64,000 nt of DNA, from assembly GCF_026745355.1 (NCBI RefSeq), contig NC_079209.1:25115573-25179572 (forward strand). Direction: 5' to 3'. Below the pieces are notes generated by a model. That model was given only the letters and a program-made list of their open reading frames with translations, was not told the DNA's origin and made no database searches. The position numbers and the translations under genes are program-made. Positions 22,886 to 32,789 of the stretch are shown piece by piece. The DNA is from Beta vulgaris subsp. vulgaris (taxonomy: Eukaryota; Streptophyta; Magnoliopsida; Caryophyllales; Amaranthaceae). Numbering within the stretch: the stretch's first letter is position 1; every line of letters starts with the position of its first letter.

Positions 22886-23392
22886 ACTTTTCTCTTTAGT
22901 TGTTTTTTTGTGTGGGAACATGAACTTTGTTTAATATTTGTCTTTTCTATCCTTCTCCTTTAATCATGCTACAATGGAACTATTTTTTGCTTAATTCTAA
23001 GTTTGTCTTTTTGCATGTGTGCGTCTAAATGAATGGCTAATATTCTTGGATTGCGGTTTTTGAGAGTTGAATGCTTTATTTGCTTATACTAACCAACTTA
23101 TTTCTTACAAGTTTGTGTGGTGTGATGTGTTTAGTGATAATATTCATCTTTTTGAAATCGTGGACTATGTTTTTGAAGATGCCAAAGGGGGAAAGATAAG
23201 GCAAATCAGAGTAAATTTTTTTTTTGTCATGAAATTTTTTTTTTGTCATGAATTATGTTTTCTTATTTCGACTTTACAAAATAAAATAACGAGTCTATAA
23301 TACTTAATTTAACTTGGTTACATACTTTGTTAAAATTATTTTTATATGACTTATGTGTATTATTTTTAGTATATGCCTTTTGTTGCCATCTT
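22886..23392 (+). other. 3' noncoding region of element B
   Basis: About 500 bp of AT-rich DNA between ORF3 and the polypurine tract. It has a near-perfect local repeat of TTTTTTTGTCATGAA (about 23215-23250). No coding signal. Confidence 0.5.
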
Positions 23393-23406
23393 CAAAAAGG
23401 GGGAAA
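23393..23406 (+). other. Element B polypurine tract
   Basis: AAAAAGGGGGAAA immediately before the 3' LTR, the plus-strand primer site. Element C has the same tract (49526-49540, minus). Confidence 0.92.
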
Positions 23407-23407
23407 T

Positions 23408-24962
23408 TGTTGACCCTTGAGTTTTGAAGATGACCTAACCACAAAAGACATAGTATATTTTATTTATGTTGTTGCAAGGTAATTCATGCTCGAGCTAAGA
23501 GAATACTTGATTGAAGATTAAAGCGGAGAATTAATCAAGATCGAAGTAAAGATGTTCGAGAAATGAAGAATCAAGCATGGAATGAAGATTAGAATACATT
23601 AGGGTATTTATTAATCTTCTTGTTAAGGTTGAGTAAAGCTTTATTAAGTTCGTGGTGAATTCTCAAAGGAACTTGGTTCTGTTCCCATGAAAGGAACAGA
23701 CCTGGCACTATAGGAACAAGGCTTAGGAACAAGACTTAATAATTAGGGAACAAGACTTTAAAACTAATTTAGGAACTTCTAAGTGACTAATATTGTGCGC
23801 CTAAGTAATTGTGTGCCCAATATATTGTTAGAGTTTTTAGGGATAATTTGACTAAGATCCATATTTTAGGAAGTTAGTTTAAGTTTGTTAGGAAAAGATT
23901 TTAAAAGATTTTCTGATTTTAAATAACTGATTTTCAAATTTATCTTTTTAAAATATAATTTTATCTTTTATTTTATTTAAAAGATTTAGTTTTCGAAAAA
24001 TTATTATTTCCGGTTTTTAAAATGTTTCGGATTTTTGAAATTAATAAACTGTTTTCCGGTTTTTATAAAAGATTTTGAAAAAGATATTTTCCTAAAAAAG
24101 CTAAAGATTTTATTTATTTATTTCCTAAATTCTAGCTTACACGCCTAAAGTTTACTGCTACACGTTTATATAGTTAGTGGATTTAGTGGCTAAGTTAATT
24201 ATCCTCCAAGTATTTAATTAAATTAAATAAGTTAATTATTCTCCAAGTTTTGCAAAAACCACGTAATTGTTACTGCTTCTATGAAGTGAAGTAGTGGATT
24301 AGTGGATACTTTACATGACAGAATAATTAATTTAATTTAATTAATTAATTAAAATCATGGAGAACATGTGATAATGGTCTAAGTTAGTGGAAATCATGTC
24401 TTGTCTTAATGTCTATAAATAGGCGCCTAATTCATTTGAGAAAATTGTGTCTGACTTAGTTAATTTGTCTTAAGTTATCTAAAGTGTCAGTGCCTTTCCT
24501 TAAGAGAATTCATACTTACATTAATCGATTTATTACTTTCCATTTTTTATAAAGTGTATTTTTGAGAAAAAGGGTTTGAGTGAACTCTTGTAAGTGTGAG
24601 AAAGCTTTGAGTGAAGCAAGAGAAAGAGAAAGAGAAAGAGAAAGGAACTTCGAGTGAAGTTTGAGAGAAAACGTCAGTTGTTGGGAACTGTCGTTGGGAA
24701 CTTGAGTTGAGTGACTTAAGTTGAGAATCGAGAGAAAAGTAATAGGTTGTAATCAAGTTGTTTTGGCCTATTATAGTGGAAATTGTTTAAAATCCCTTGT
24801 GGTCGAGGTTGTTTCTTCCTACTAGGCCTAGGAAGTTTTTCCTCGTAAAATCACTCGTGTTCCCATTGTTTGTTCCCAAGTTTATTTTAATTCCGCAAAA
24901 AGTTTAGCTTACTCTCTCACTATAATTCACCCCCCCTCTTATAGTGCTCATATTATACAACA
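23408..24962 (+). repeat. Element B 3' LTR, 1555 bp
   Basis: TGTTGACCC to TATACAACA, the partner of 13852-15410, with a TATA box at 24413-24423. It is closer to the A LTR than is B's own 5' LTR over the first 240 bp. Confidence 0.95.
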
Positions 24963-24967
24963 CTATT
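24963..24967 (+). repeat. Target-site duplication of element B, right copy
   Basis: CTATT, matching 13847-13851. Confidence 0.95.
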
Positions 24968-26157
24968 TAACATCATCAACCATAACTATAGCAACACTAA
25001 CCACCACCCCAACAACAACTACCATAACAACCCATCACCAGCAACAACACATCCTCAATAACAAAAAGAGTGCATCATCACCTTCACCACCAACACCAAC
25101 CACCACAATGAAAGCCACAACCGCTACCACTAAAATAACCATAACAACAATACATACCCCCACATTAATACCACATCAACAATCTGCATAATTCCACATT
25201 CATATGCTCAACTAGCACAATATCACCATCACAACATAAGTTAATCAACCATAATATCTTAATTAATATACTCATAAGAATTTTAAACCCTAATAATTTA
25301 AAACTCAATTCAAAATAGAGATACAAGGGTTAGTACCTTAGGAATGTAAACAACAAGAAGTTGAGGTATGACAAACGCCACCTCTTTGCCACACTGAACA
25401 GAAACGACGGCGGCGACAACAACACCGCGACGAAGGACAGATAAAGTGCACACCACCATCAATGCACAAAAAGACAGGAGCGGGGGAGGGAGAAATCGAC
25501 AACAATAACGACACAACTCTAGTCACGAACGGAGGAAAGAGAACGCAGGTGGACGCGCACTCCAGCGAGCAGAATTCAGCGGCGAGGCAAGGCGGTGCGA
25601 CGCTGACACAACGCGCCACGAGGGCAAAGGAAACGCGGCTTCGACGACCAGCGACAAAGGACTAGGCCAAGGCGGTAGCACCGCTGACCTGCAGTCGTTA
25701 GCACCGACGCGCGAGAGAAGAGAGAGAAGGCTCAGTGAGTGAGAGAGATTAGGGCGGGGGTTTTCGTTTTTTTCACGGGGAGGGTGGGAGAGTCCGAAGA
25801 GAGGGAGAGGATGGGTTGGGATTTTGGGTTGGCCGACTAAATATGGGGGGAAAGGGGTTTATTTTGGTTCAATTAACCAACGAAAATAATAGAAGGGTCG
25901 GATAGTTCGAGAATGAAACCGAATATGATTTTCTAATTTGCGAAATACCACTCAGTTAATTGGACAAAACCCAAAATATAAAATAATAACAATAGTAATA
26001 ATAATAATAATCTCATAAAATTAATTAAATTCATACATTACAAACATGATAATATAATTCATACTTCAACTCAAATAAAATAAGAGTATTCAGAAAATAA
26101 TTAACTTAATAATTATGATTAGCTTTTAATAAACGCTTTTAAAACAAGCCTGTTATA

Positions 26158-26384
26158 GTTAATGAAATAGGAGAAATTGATATTGGAAGGGAATGGAAGG
26201 CAATGGAATTGAGGAGTTTCTTTCAATTTTGTCCTCGAATTTTTCGACTTCCGTACACTCAAAGAATTGCACCAAACCGCCAATGGTTAATGGATTTTTG
26301 GCTTAGTATTTTTTTTTATTAACCTACAACAAATGTTTAAGAGATAATTAATTACAAGAAAATTTTAATGTCCTTATATATTTT
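26158..26384. other. Unassigned AT-rich DNA
   Basis: About 230 bp between the end of G1 and the CACTA subterminal repeats. It includes a short imperfect GGAAGGGAATGGAAGGCAAT run. No gene or repeat family is recognised. Confidence 0.4.
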
Positions 26385-26636
26385 ACAGTTTTTAGTGTTA
26401 GTATTTTAGAAGTGTTACCGATTTTAAAAATCCTAGTATTACTATTTCAGAAGTGTTATCTATTACAAAGTTTATAGTGTTACCATTTCAGAAGTGTTGC
26501 TATAAAATGTTACACATTATAAAAGTGTTACCTTAAATGTCACAAATGGACAAAGTGTTACAAAAGTGTTATAGCAAATCTACAATTTGAAAAGTGTTAC
26601 CTCAATGTGTTACTTAAAGTCAATTATATAGTAGTG
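26385..26636 (+). mobile_element. CACTA element right end with AGTGTTAC subterminal repeats
   Basis: At least ten copies of AGTGTTA(C/T), several preceded by GA or AA, lie in 250 bp, and the block ends TATAGTAGTG, the inverse of a CACTACTATA terminus. Subterminal arrays of this sort bind the CACTA transposase. The left end was not found; it may have been lost or displaced by the G1/B insertions. Confidence 0.6.
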
Positions 26637-26684
26637 GTCATAGAAAGAAAGATAAACTATTATTTCATATTAAAGTTGAATGTA

Positions 26685-26803
26685 TTTGTGATGAACAGTT
26701 AGTGGTCCTATTCCAAAAATAGAAACAAAAGAAAGGGGTAAACTAATAAGTGACATCCAAAAAAATAATATGGGTAAACTAATAAAGACCGGAGAGAGTA
26801 CCT
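26685..26803. mobile_element. Mariner/Stowaway-like relic
   Basis: The right side reads AAAGACCGGAGAGAGTA, the inverse of the TACTCTCTCCGGTCTTT-type ends common in plant Tc1/Mariner MITEs, preceded by GGGTAAACTAATAA words. The opposite end is not clear. Confidence 0.4.
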
Positions 26804-27090
26804 GGTTAATGGTTTTAAATAAAAAGGGGTCAATAAAGATTCCCGGGTTATAGTCAACATTTTATTTCTGCTGCATTTTAGTATTCATAATAAGGAATAA
26901 ATTAATGTTTTTAAGTTGATGTCTTCATTTCAATAAGCCTTGCGTTTCACCATGGTAGTAACACTCACAAAGTCGATGCGACGTAGTTTAGACGTGTATG
27001 GATTTTGAGGGTGTTACACAATGGCCTTATTTCATTAATTGGTAGCTCAAACCGCCTTGTAGATCACCATGCAGAATTTCCCAAAATTTA
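26804..27090. other. Unassigned DNA 3' of the DUF4220 gene
   Basis: About 290 bp with no frame. GAGGGTGTTACA at about 27006-27018 resembles a Gypsy LTR terminus but has no partner. Confidence 0.35.
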
Positions 27091-27356
27091 ATTGAGGTAA
27101 TAAATGCTTGATTAAATATTTTATTTCCATTTTAAGCACCTTATGCATAGCCCTAAGGGCTATGTATATCATTTTCCTTTAATTTAGGGCTACATATAAG
27201 CATTAAATACATTTCTTTAAATGGAAACAATTTAAGAATTCAAGACACATTTTCACATCAATTGAGGTAATAAATGCTTGATTAAATATTTTATTTCCAT
27301 TTTAAGCACCTTATGCATAGCCCTAAGGGCTATGTATATCATTTTCCTTTAATTTA
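27091..27356 (+). repeat. Perfect 96-bp direct repeat with an internal hairpin
   Basis: 27091-27186 and 27261-27356 are identical over 96 bp, offset by 170 bp. Each copy holds CATAGCCC-TAA-GGGCTATG, a perfect 8-bp stem with a 3-base loop. It lies about 200 bp past the stop of the DUF4220 gene. Perfect identity implies a recent duplication. Confidence 0.85.
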
Positions 27357-27550
27357 AAATTCGGCTTTATAGCATCATTTTCCTGAACCAGTAAAGGTAG
27401 AAGAAAATAATCTCAGATCAAATTGATTACAGTAACGCAAAGAAAGAAAGATGTTACAACTTGAACCTACAAAAAGAAGATAAACCAAACAGATATGACA
27501 AAATATGAGAAACAGGGAGCCTTTTTCATCGACTATTGGTCACAGACATC

Positions 27551-29719
27551 TCATTTATGAACAATGAGTTTAGTAGACCTAAGACCACGACTTGGCTGGA
27601 GTGGCTCCCGGAAACCAAGATGCACCATGAATAACCACACAAATGTAATAAGTTCCGCACCTTTGCTGAGCTGAGCCAAGTGAGATCTGGCCGAGCTATG
27701 TATGGCAGCATAAGACAGTAATTCCACCCAAACTTTGCTCATTATCTCCCACTGCTTGTCTCCAAACATGTTTAGTTGCTTAGCCAAGCGACATGCTTCA
27801 TGATACACAGATTGGCTATCTTTTGCCTTTGCTATTAAAGCTGATTTACCATCTACTGTACTAGTAAGAACTTCATCAGAAAACTGTACACTCAACGTTT
27901 CGACTGATTGTTTCCGATCTTTAGATTTCGAAGTTTTTGCTCGGATGTCTTCGACTGTATGCTCAAACCGCACATCTGACTTACCCACAAGTGGGGATAG
28001 AAGTGTCTGCTGTCGAAGTAAAAGATATGACATATAGTCAGATAATTCCTTACAAAGTTTGCAATGCATCATGTTCCTTTCGTCTTCAGACGTCATCCAG
28101 TAGCACATATCAGTCGCAAGGTGCCATATAAGTAAGCTTTCATCATAGTCAACATCAACTGTCCAAGGAAGCAAATACTCAGAAACAAGGAAATAATCGT
28201 CTTGCAGGACCAAATTTCCTCTAGCCGAGCATACATCTTCGATTGCCTCTCTATCGGTGGCTAAATTTGCTTTCTCTTGTAGTTCATTGATGATAAATTT
28301 CAGAGTACGTTGATCAACTGGCAATGTCTGCACGTATAGCCAGTTAACAAAAAAATCCTTGATCTGTTTTATGAAAATAAAGTCGAACAGTAGTGTAGGA
28401 GGCCTGAAGCTATATTTTAGCAAGTTATAACATGAAATGGATTGAGACCATCGAACACGAGATGTGTTTCTCATCCATCTTGACCAGGTAAGCGTCTGCA
28501 AACAAACAGATTTTAAGATCTTTGGCATGCCTTGCTGGGAGACCATGACGATCCACCAATCTGAACGTATAAGCATAATAATTGCAGCTATATCCAACAA
28601 TATGGCACCCACAAGAAGGGCAAAGGTTATCCCAACATCAACGCGCTTGTAATTGCTCTTGTCCTTCAAAGAAAACAGCAATAAGGAAACAGTAACTGAG
28701 AGGAATGAAACAACACGTAGACAACCTCGTCTTCTGTATGTTAAAAACACCTTTGTATGTAAGACATCATAAATGAGGTTAAGCTCAATCTCCAGTATCC
28801 TGAAAGCTTCTTCGGCGGGTTTACTGAGGAAATATTCGCGAATTTCACCATCATCTCTTAAGCTTAAAAAAGCATCAGCAAGGAGCCCTTTGGACTTTTG
28901 ATAAAAGAAATAAGCATATCCAATTAATTCATCAGTATCCTTGACTGTATTCCATCTAAAACGAGAAAGACTATCATCGCCATTTACTGTTGATTCATCC
29001 TGGTCGCTGGCTACATGATCTCTTCTATGATTTGACCATGTGCTTCCTTCTGATGGACCATATTTCACTTCAAAGTTGGATGGAATATGAGCATTATCAG
29101 CAGAATGATACTCATTAACCATCTTATCATAGTTGGGAGGCACAGGTTCTCGAAGCGAGTCTCTGATAACTTCTGTGCAGGCCGAATACAGAGCACACGT
29201 TCGCTCAACATATTTGATACATCCATCCACAAAGATGAGCACTATGGGAACCCATAAACCATTCCGTCTACGTATAGACACTGAAAATACATAAATGGTC
29301 ACCACCACCTGAGTAACCAGCTGAAGCGAATGGCGATGCCACAACTGGTTATCTTCCAGAGAAAGAGCGGTGATTGTGTCCGGACCACCAAGATGTAAAA
29401 GCAGAAATGGAGCCCAGAAAACTAACAGTTCTTGATTATGCCCAATTCCTATCTTCGGCTTATCGTCTTGACTACTGGAGATCAACCCGATAGTGAAGAG
29501 GGCAACTGCATCAGCTGACAAGTACAGCAGCCACATTAGAGACCCGAAAATCCCACTTGAAGTACGTTTTCGCAAGGGTGCAAGAAATGCAAGTAAAGAT
29601 TGTATAAACAGACTGGTGAGCATCAAGATACGAATATCCCATGTCTCCCATAGATGTTTCACGGTTTCCATAATTTTTTTTCCCATTGGACTGAAGTTAA
29701 TGGATTGATATCTTACCAA
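27551..29719 (-). CDS. DUF4220/DUF594 multi-pass membrane protein, single exon, intact
   Basis: A 722-residue frame with no break, the only intact host-type gene in the window. The N-terminal half matches DUF4220: hydrophobic segments at about residues 30-50, 58-80, 97-110, 132-148 and 155-168, then a soluble loop (about 200-285), then more segments near 338-355 and 365-387. The C-terminus carries the DUF594 block, with WEIMSKVWVELLSYAA and TFVWLFMVHLG (about 655-705). These plant-specific families have no established biochemistry; some members are linked to stress or defence. They are usually single exon and about 650-750 residues, as here. The first ATG gives MVRYQSINF; the ATG at residue 12 or 17 (METVKHLWETWD) fits family N-termini better and may be the real start. 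No TATA box is evident upstream. Confidence 0.88.
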   Translation of the reverse strand: MVRYQSINFSPMGKKIMETVKHLWETWDIRILMLTSLFIQSLLAFLAPLRKRTSSGIFGSLMWLLYLSADAVALFTIGLISSSQDDKPKIGIGHNQELLVFWAPFLLLHLGGPDTITALSLEDNQLWHRHSLQLVTQVVVTIYVFSVSIRRRNGLWVPIVLIFVDGCIKYVERTCALYSACTEVIRDSLREPVPPNYDKMVNEYHSADNAHIPSNFEVKYGPSEGSTWSNHRRDHVASDQDESTVNGDDSLSRFRWNTVKDTDELIGYAYFFYQKSKGLLADAFLSLRDDGEIREYFLSKPAEEAFRILEIELNLIYDVLHTKVFLTYRRRGCLRVVSFLSVTVSLLLFSLKDKSNYKRVDVGITFALLVGAILLDIAAIIMLIRSDWWIVMVSQQGMPKILKSVCLQTLTWSRWMRNTSRVRWSQSISCYNLLKYSFRPPTLLFDFIFIKQIKDFFVNWLYVQTLPVDQRTLKFIINELQEKANLATDREAIEDVCSARGNLVLQDDYFLVSEYLLPWTVDVDYDESLLIWHLATDMCYWMTSEDERNMMHCKLCKELSDYMSYLLLRQQTLLSPLVGKSDVRFEHTVEDIRAKTSKSKDRKQSVETLSVQFSDEVLTSTVDGKSALIAKAKDSQSVYHEACRLAKQLNMFGDKQWEIMSKVWVELLSYAAIHSSARSHLAQLSKGAELITFVWLFMVHLGFREPLQPSRGLRSTKLIVHK

Positions 29720-30174
29720 ACGCCACTAATCACCTGTAAATACTACTTTCCGAAAGGAAATCAGAAGTGGGTTAATTTTGATGCTTAGTTTGTAAATTTG
29801 GTTTAAAAACTAAGTAGGTAATAGAGCTGCTCTTAGTTTTGATCTAAGTCAAAACTTCCAATATGTGACAACTAGCCTAACTAGGCCACTTGCTTTGTCT
29901 GCACCTGCACCGGTATGATAATTTAATACGTGATTAGTCTTGGTCATTCTTTATCCCGAAAAGTACTAGTTGTAATTACATTAAGTTGTAGCTAATTTAA
30001 ATTACATAGATAATTTCAAATTATACCAACTACATGTGAAGGTTTTGTAGAAAAAAATAATTAAACGAACATGTGCATGAGTGACTATGATATTGCCACA
30101 TGACTAGTCTTCCTATCTTGGTTGGTCTTCACTAGGAAATGACTTATATACATGTATGTATATGAACAGGATCA
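29720..30174. other. 5' flank of the DUF4220 gene
   Basis: Intergenic AT-rich DNA that would hold the gene's promoter (minus strand). No convincing TATA box, G-box or repeat is seen. Confidence 0.4.
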
Positions 30175-30182
30175 CGTGAAAA
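30175..30182 (+). repeat. hAT target-site duplication, left copy
   Basis: CGTGAAAA, repeated exactly at 31063-31070. Eight bases is diagnostic of hAT insertion. Confidence 0.95.
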
Positions 30183-30407
30183 CAGGGCCGTCTTGCACAT
30201 TTTCGAGGCCTTATGCATAATTCTAGATGAGGTCCTTGGTTTTTTTTTTTTTAAAAAAAAATTAAATGGTGAAAACAATATTCATATTTTTATGGTTGGA
30301 AGATTTTTTTTTTTTGACAATTCTAATATGTCAAAATATTTCAAAATAGAAGACTTTGTTTTCGAAGCGAGAAGTTATAAACAATATCTTAGTAATACCT
30401 ACGCTTG

Positions 30408-30532
30408 TTGAGAAAAATATACAATATGTTACTCGTACTTTGTCTCAACATGTTTTTTCCATTTTTATTCAAATTAGTATATAGTATTTTATTTTAATAA
30501 AATGGGGAGAACGTGTTGAGGTAGAGGGAGTA
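30408..30532. mobile_element. Stowaway-like sequence nested in the hAT element
   Basis: The minus strand begins TACTCCCTCTACCTCAACACG, the usual start of plant Mariner/Stowaway MITEs, and CTTGTTGAGAAA/TTTGTCTCAACA words recur toward the other end near 30408. A TA duplication was not fixed. Confidence 0.45.
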
Positions 30533-30869
30533 TGATTTTAGTGTGAAATCTTTTTTATTACTAAGAGAAATTGGTTTATATTAATCTATCTTAGAAAATT
30601 TCATAATGGAAACAAAGTAATTAATAAAGGATATAAAAAAAGACCATGATAATCAATAAGTTATATTGGACCAAGATGGGGAGAAGAAAAGAAATCAACA
30701 AAATCAATGCAAACCAAAGTAAAAAAAAAATTAAAAGAAGAATGGAAACAAAGGAAGGAACTAACAAGTAGCAACTACATCAGATTACAAAGAAACTTAG
30801 AAAGCGAAACATAAGCAAGTAAAAAAAAAATAGGGAATGAGAAATAAAGGGATGAATAACGTGCAGCAG

Positions 30870-30946
30870 GAGGCACGAGCAGAGTCGAACCTGCGTCGTC
30901 AGACAATTGCTTTCCCACTCACGCCTTTGACCACGGTGCTACAACA
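30870..30946 (-). other. tRNA-like module with pol III A and B boxes inside the hAT element
   Basis: The minus strand reads TGGTCAAAGGCG (A-box-like) and, about 40 bases later, GGTTCGACTCT (a near-consensus B box) followed by GCTCGTGCCT where an acceptor stem would end. GCAGGTTCGACTCTGC forms a 5-bp T-stem with a 6-7 base loop. A good acceptor and anticodon stem was not established, so it is a tRNA-derived or SINE-like piece, not a called tRNA gene. Confidence 0.5.
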
Positions 30947-31062
30947 GAAATACATTTACACTGTTCTTATTTTATTATATGACTCTTTCCCTGTATTTGG
31001 GCCCCCCAAAAAAGGAGGCCTTGTGCGGTCGCACAGGCTGCACATGTTATTAACCGGCCCTG

Positions 31063-31070
31063 CGTGAAAA
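31063..31070 (+). repeat. hAT target-site duplication, right copy
   Basis: CGTGAAAA, matching 30175-30182. Confidence 0.95.
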
Positions 31071-31089
31071 TCCCTCCTTATGCTGAATG

Positions 31090-32360
31090 CTGAAAACTGA
31101 AAAATGTAACATAAAATGAGCAAAAAGTCTCTGAAAATGAGCAAAACGATAAAATGAAGAAAAAGTTCTTAAAATGAGAAAAAAATATAAAATGAGCAAA
31201 AAAACATTAATGAGCAAAAATTTGAAAAATGAGCAAACATATTGTGAACCACCCTTATGGTGGGAACCACTCAATTTTCCTGAATTTACGATGATTTTGA
31301 TCATTTCACGATATGTTTGCTTATTTTATGTTTTACTTATTATATTTTGGATTATTTGCTTACAACAATGCAACCTTTTGACGATTCATAGATAATAGAG
31401 CAACCTTTTGATTATTCCACAATAAAATAACATTTATAACCATTAATTTTGGGTAGATCCAGTTGACGGGTGACCTAAACAAATGGTAATTTTGTAATTA
31501 AAACCCTCAATTCTAATTAATAATATTAAATAATTTTTTTTTTAAAAAATAAACTAAACTCAACCCTCCCCCCACCCATTGCCACACCCCTTCCTCCCCC
31601 ATTTCCCACCACTGGCACCCCCTCCCCTTCCTCAACCAGTGCCACGCCTCCCTCCCTTCCCCATCCACGACAACCCCCATCCATCCTTTTCCCCCACAAC
31701 GACTGCCACGTCTAGGTTTGGGTTGGTGGGTCAAGTAGAACAAGGGAGGGGCAAAGATGGGTGGGGTGAGGTGGCGGTGGACTCGGCGGTAAGGGAAGAG
31801 GGTGGCTCTGGTTATGAGAAGGAGGAGAAAGAGGTGCGGCAGTGGGTGGGGGGAGGAGAGAGGGGGGTGTGGCAGTGGGGGTGGGGAATGAGTTTATCTT
31901 TCTTTTTTTATCTTTTGTTTTTAAATTTTTTTATAAAATTTGTTTATAGAACATATTATTAGGCGACATGTGTCGCATTTTACCTATTCTTCAGGTTATA
32001 ACCGATTTTGGCTTATTCAAAGTTAATGGGGGTATACAGGTTGCTTTATTCTGAAATAATGAAAAGGTTACTCTATTATTTGCGTATTGCCAAAAGGTTG
32101 CATTATTGTAAGCAAAAAACCTCATATGTTTTTGCTAATTTAACATTTTTATACTGGTTTTAGAACGTTTTTGCTAATTTTACGTTTTGCTCATTTTACG
32201 CTTTTCTCATTTACCTTTTTTTAGCTCATTTTACCTTTTTGATCTTTTACATTTTTGCTCATTTTACGTTTTTGATAGTTTAATCATTTATTGATTTTTC
32301 TCAATTTTTTTTACTTTTTTTGCTCATTTTTGAAAGTTTTTTGCTCATTTGGAAGTTCTC
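31090..32360. repeat. Foldback element: imperfect palindrome of about 1.27 kb
   Basis: The two halves are inverted copies around about 31720. Outer arms: AAAATGAGCAAAAA words at 31110-31240 match TTTTTGCTCATTTT words at 32150-32360. Middle arms: TTGCTTACAACAATGCAACCTTTTG (31348 on, first bases) matches the inverse of 32090-32120, and AATAGAGCAACCTTTT (31395 on) matches the inverse of 32060-32080. Inner arms: a C-rich block (31560-31690) faces a G-rich block (31745-31885). No protein is encoded. The ends and any duplication are unclear. It may be a long-TIR Mutator-like or foldback transposon. Confidence 0.75.
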
Positions 32361-32368
32361 ATTTTATT

Positions 32369-32445
32369 TATGTGTGTGTGTGTGTATGTGTGTGTGATGT
32401 ATGTGGGTGTGTGTGTGTGCGCGCGCGCGTATGTATGTGTGTGTG

Positions 32446-32489
<44 letters not shown>

Positions 32490-32492
32490 TAC

Positions 32493-32523
<31 letters not shown>

Positions 32524-32602
32524 CACATATATACATATATACATATATACATATATACATATATACATATACATATATATACATATATACATATATATAT
32601 AC

Positions 32603-32671
<69 letters not shown>

Positions 32672-32690
32672 ATATACATTATTGTTGCCT
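32369..32690 (+). repeat. Compound TG/CG/TA microsatellite
   Basis: About 320 bp: TG repeats, a short CG run (about 32420), then TA repeats with regular CATA interruptions. The long Tyr/Ile/His frames here are artefacts of the repeat. Confidence 0.97.
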
Positions 32691-32789
32691 ATTTGGGAGG
32701 GTATGGGGGATTTTATTCCTACTTCGGCTGCTATATCTCGGTTTCGTCGTGATTAGAACTTCCTCTTAGGTGAAGTCTCTCTTCGCTGC

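Larger units (their letters stand above)
13852..24962 (+). mobile_element. Copia element B (Sirevirus-like), full length, 11.1 kb
   Basis: Complete LTR retrotransposon with a CTATT duplication on both sides, LTRs of 1559 and 1555 bp, a Met-tRNA primer site, gag, pol, a third ORF and a polypurine tract. It sits inside the diverged LTR G1. Apart from small indels its coding sequence is nearly identical to A, which lies head to head with it on the opposite strand. The third ORF, long gag with two knuckles and long pol-to-LTR gap point to the Sirevirus branch. Confidence 0.96.
13128..26157 (-). mobile_element. Gypsy-type LTR G1, split by element B
   Basis: The outer parts (13128-13851 and 24963-26157, about 1.9 kb without B) match G2 at 50671-54965: the same TATAACA start on the plus strand, the same GC-rich island, the same TAGTACCTT motif after it, and a long shared AT-rich right end up to GATTAGCTTTTAATAAA. 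Read on the minus strand it has a chromovirus-LTR layout: TATAAC-type terminus, pyrimidine-rich transcribed island (25390-25760), then AAG/GTACTAAC resembling a splice donor. No flanking duplication was found, so boundaries are approximate. There is no internal coding region, so it is a solo LTR or fragment. Confidence 0.55.
30183..31062. mobile_element. Non-autonomous hAT element, 880 bp
   Basis: It begins CAGGGCCG and ends CGGCCCTG, an 8-bp inverted pair, and is flanked by a perfect 8-bp duplication CGTGAAAA. The interior is AT-rich with no transposase. It carries a GGGCCCCCC/GAGGCC-rich subterminal region (31000-31030), a Mariner-MITE-like stretch (about 30408-30532) and a tRNA-like module near the right end. 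It depends on an outside hAT transposase; the relic at 9052-13023 has a similar but not identical terminus. Confidence 0.93.

Noticed and set aside
25310..25665. Cys/Arg-rich frames on both strands in a GC-rich island
   Set aside because: The island is the transcribed leader of LTR G1 and recurs in G2 without a conserved frame.
27006..27018. GAGGGTGTTACA as a Gypsy LTR terminus
   Set aside because: No partner end, primer site or internal sequence next to it.
30870..30946. A functional tRNA gene
   Set aside because: A and B boxes are present but no convincing acceptor and anticodon stems; kept only as a tRNA-like module.
32345..32769. Several overlapping frames of 60-150 codons rich in Tyr, Ile and His
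   Set aside because: They are translations of the TG/TA microsatellite in all frames, with no start context or homology.
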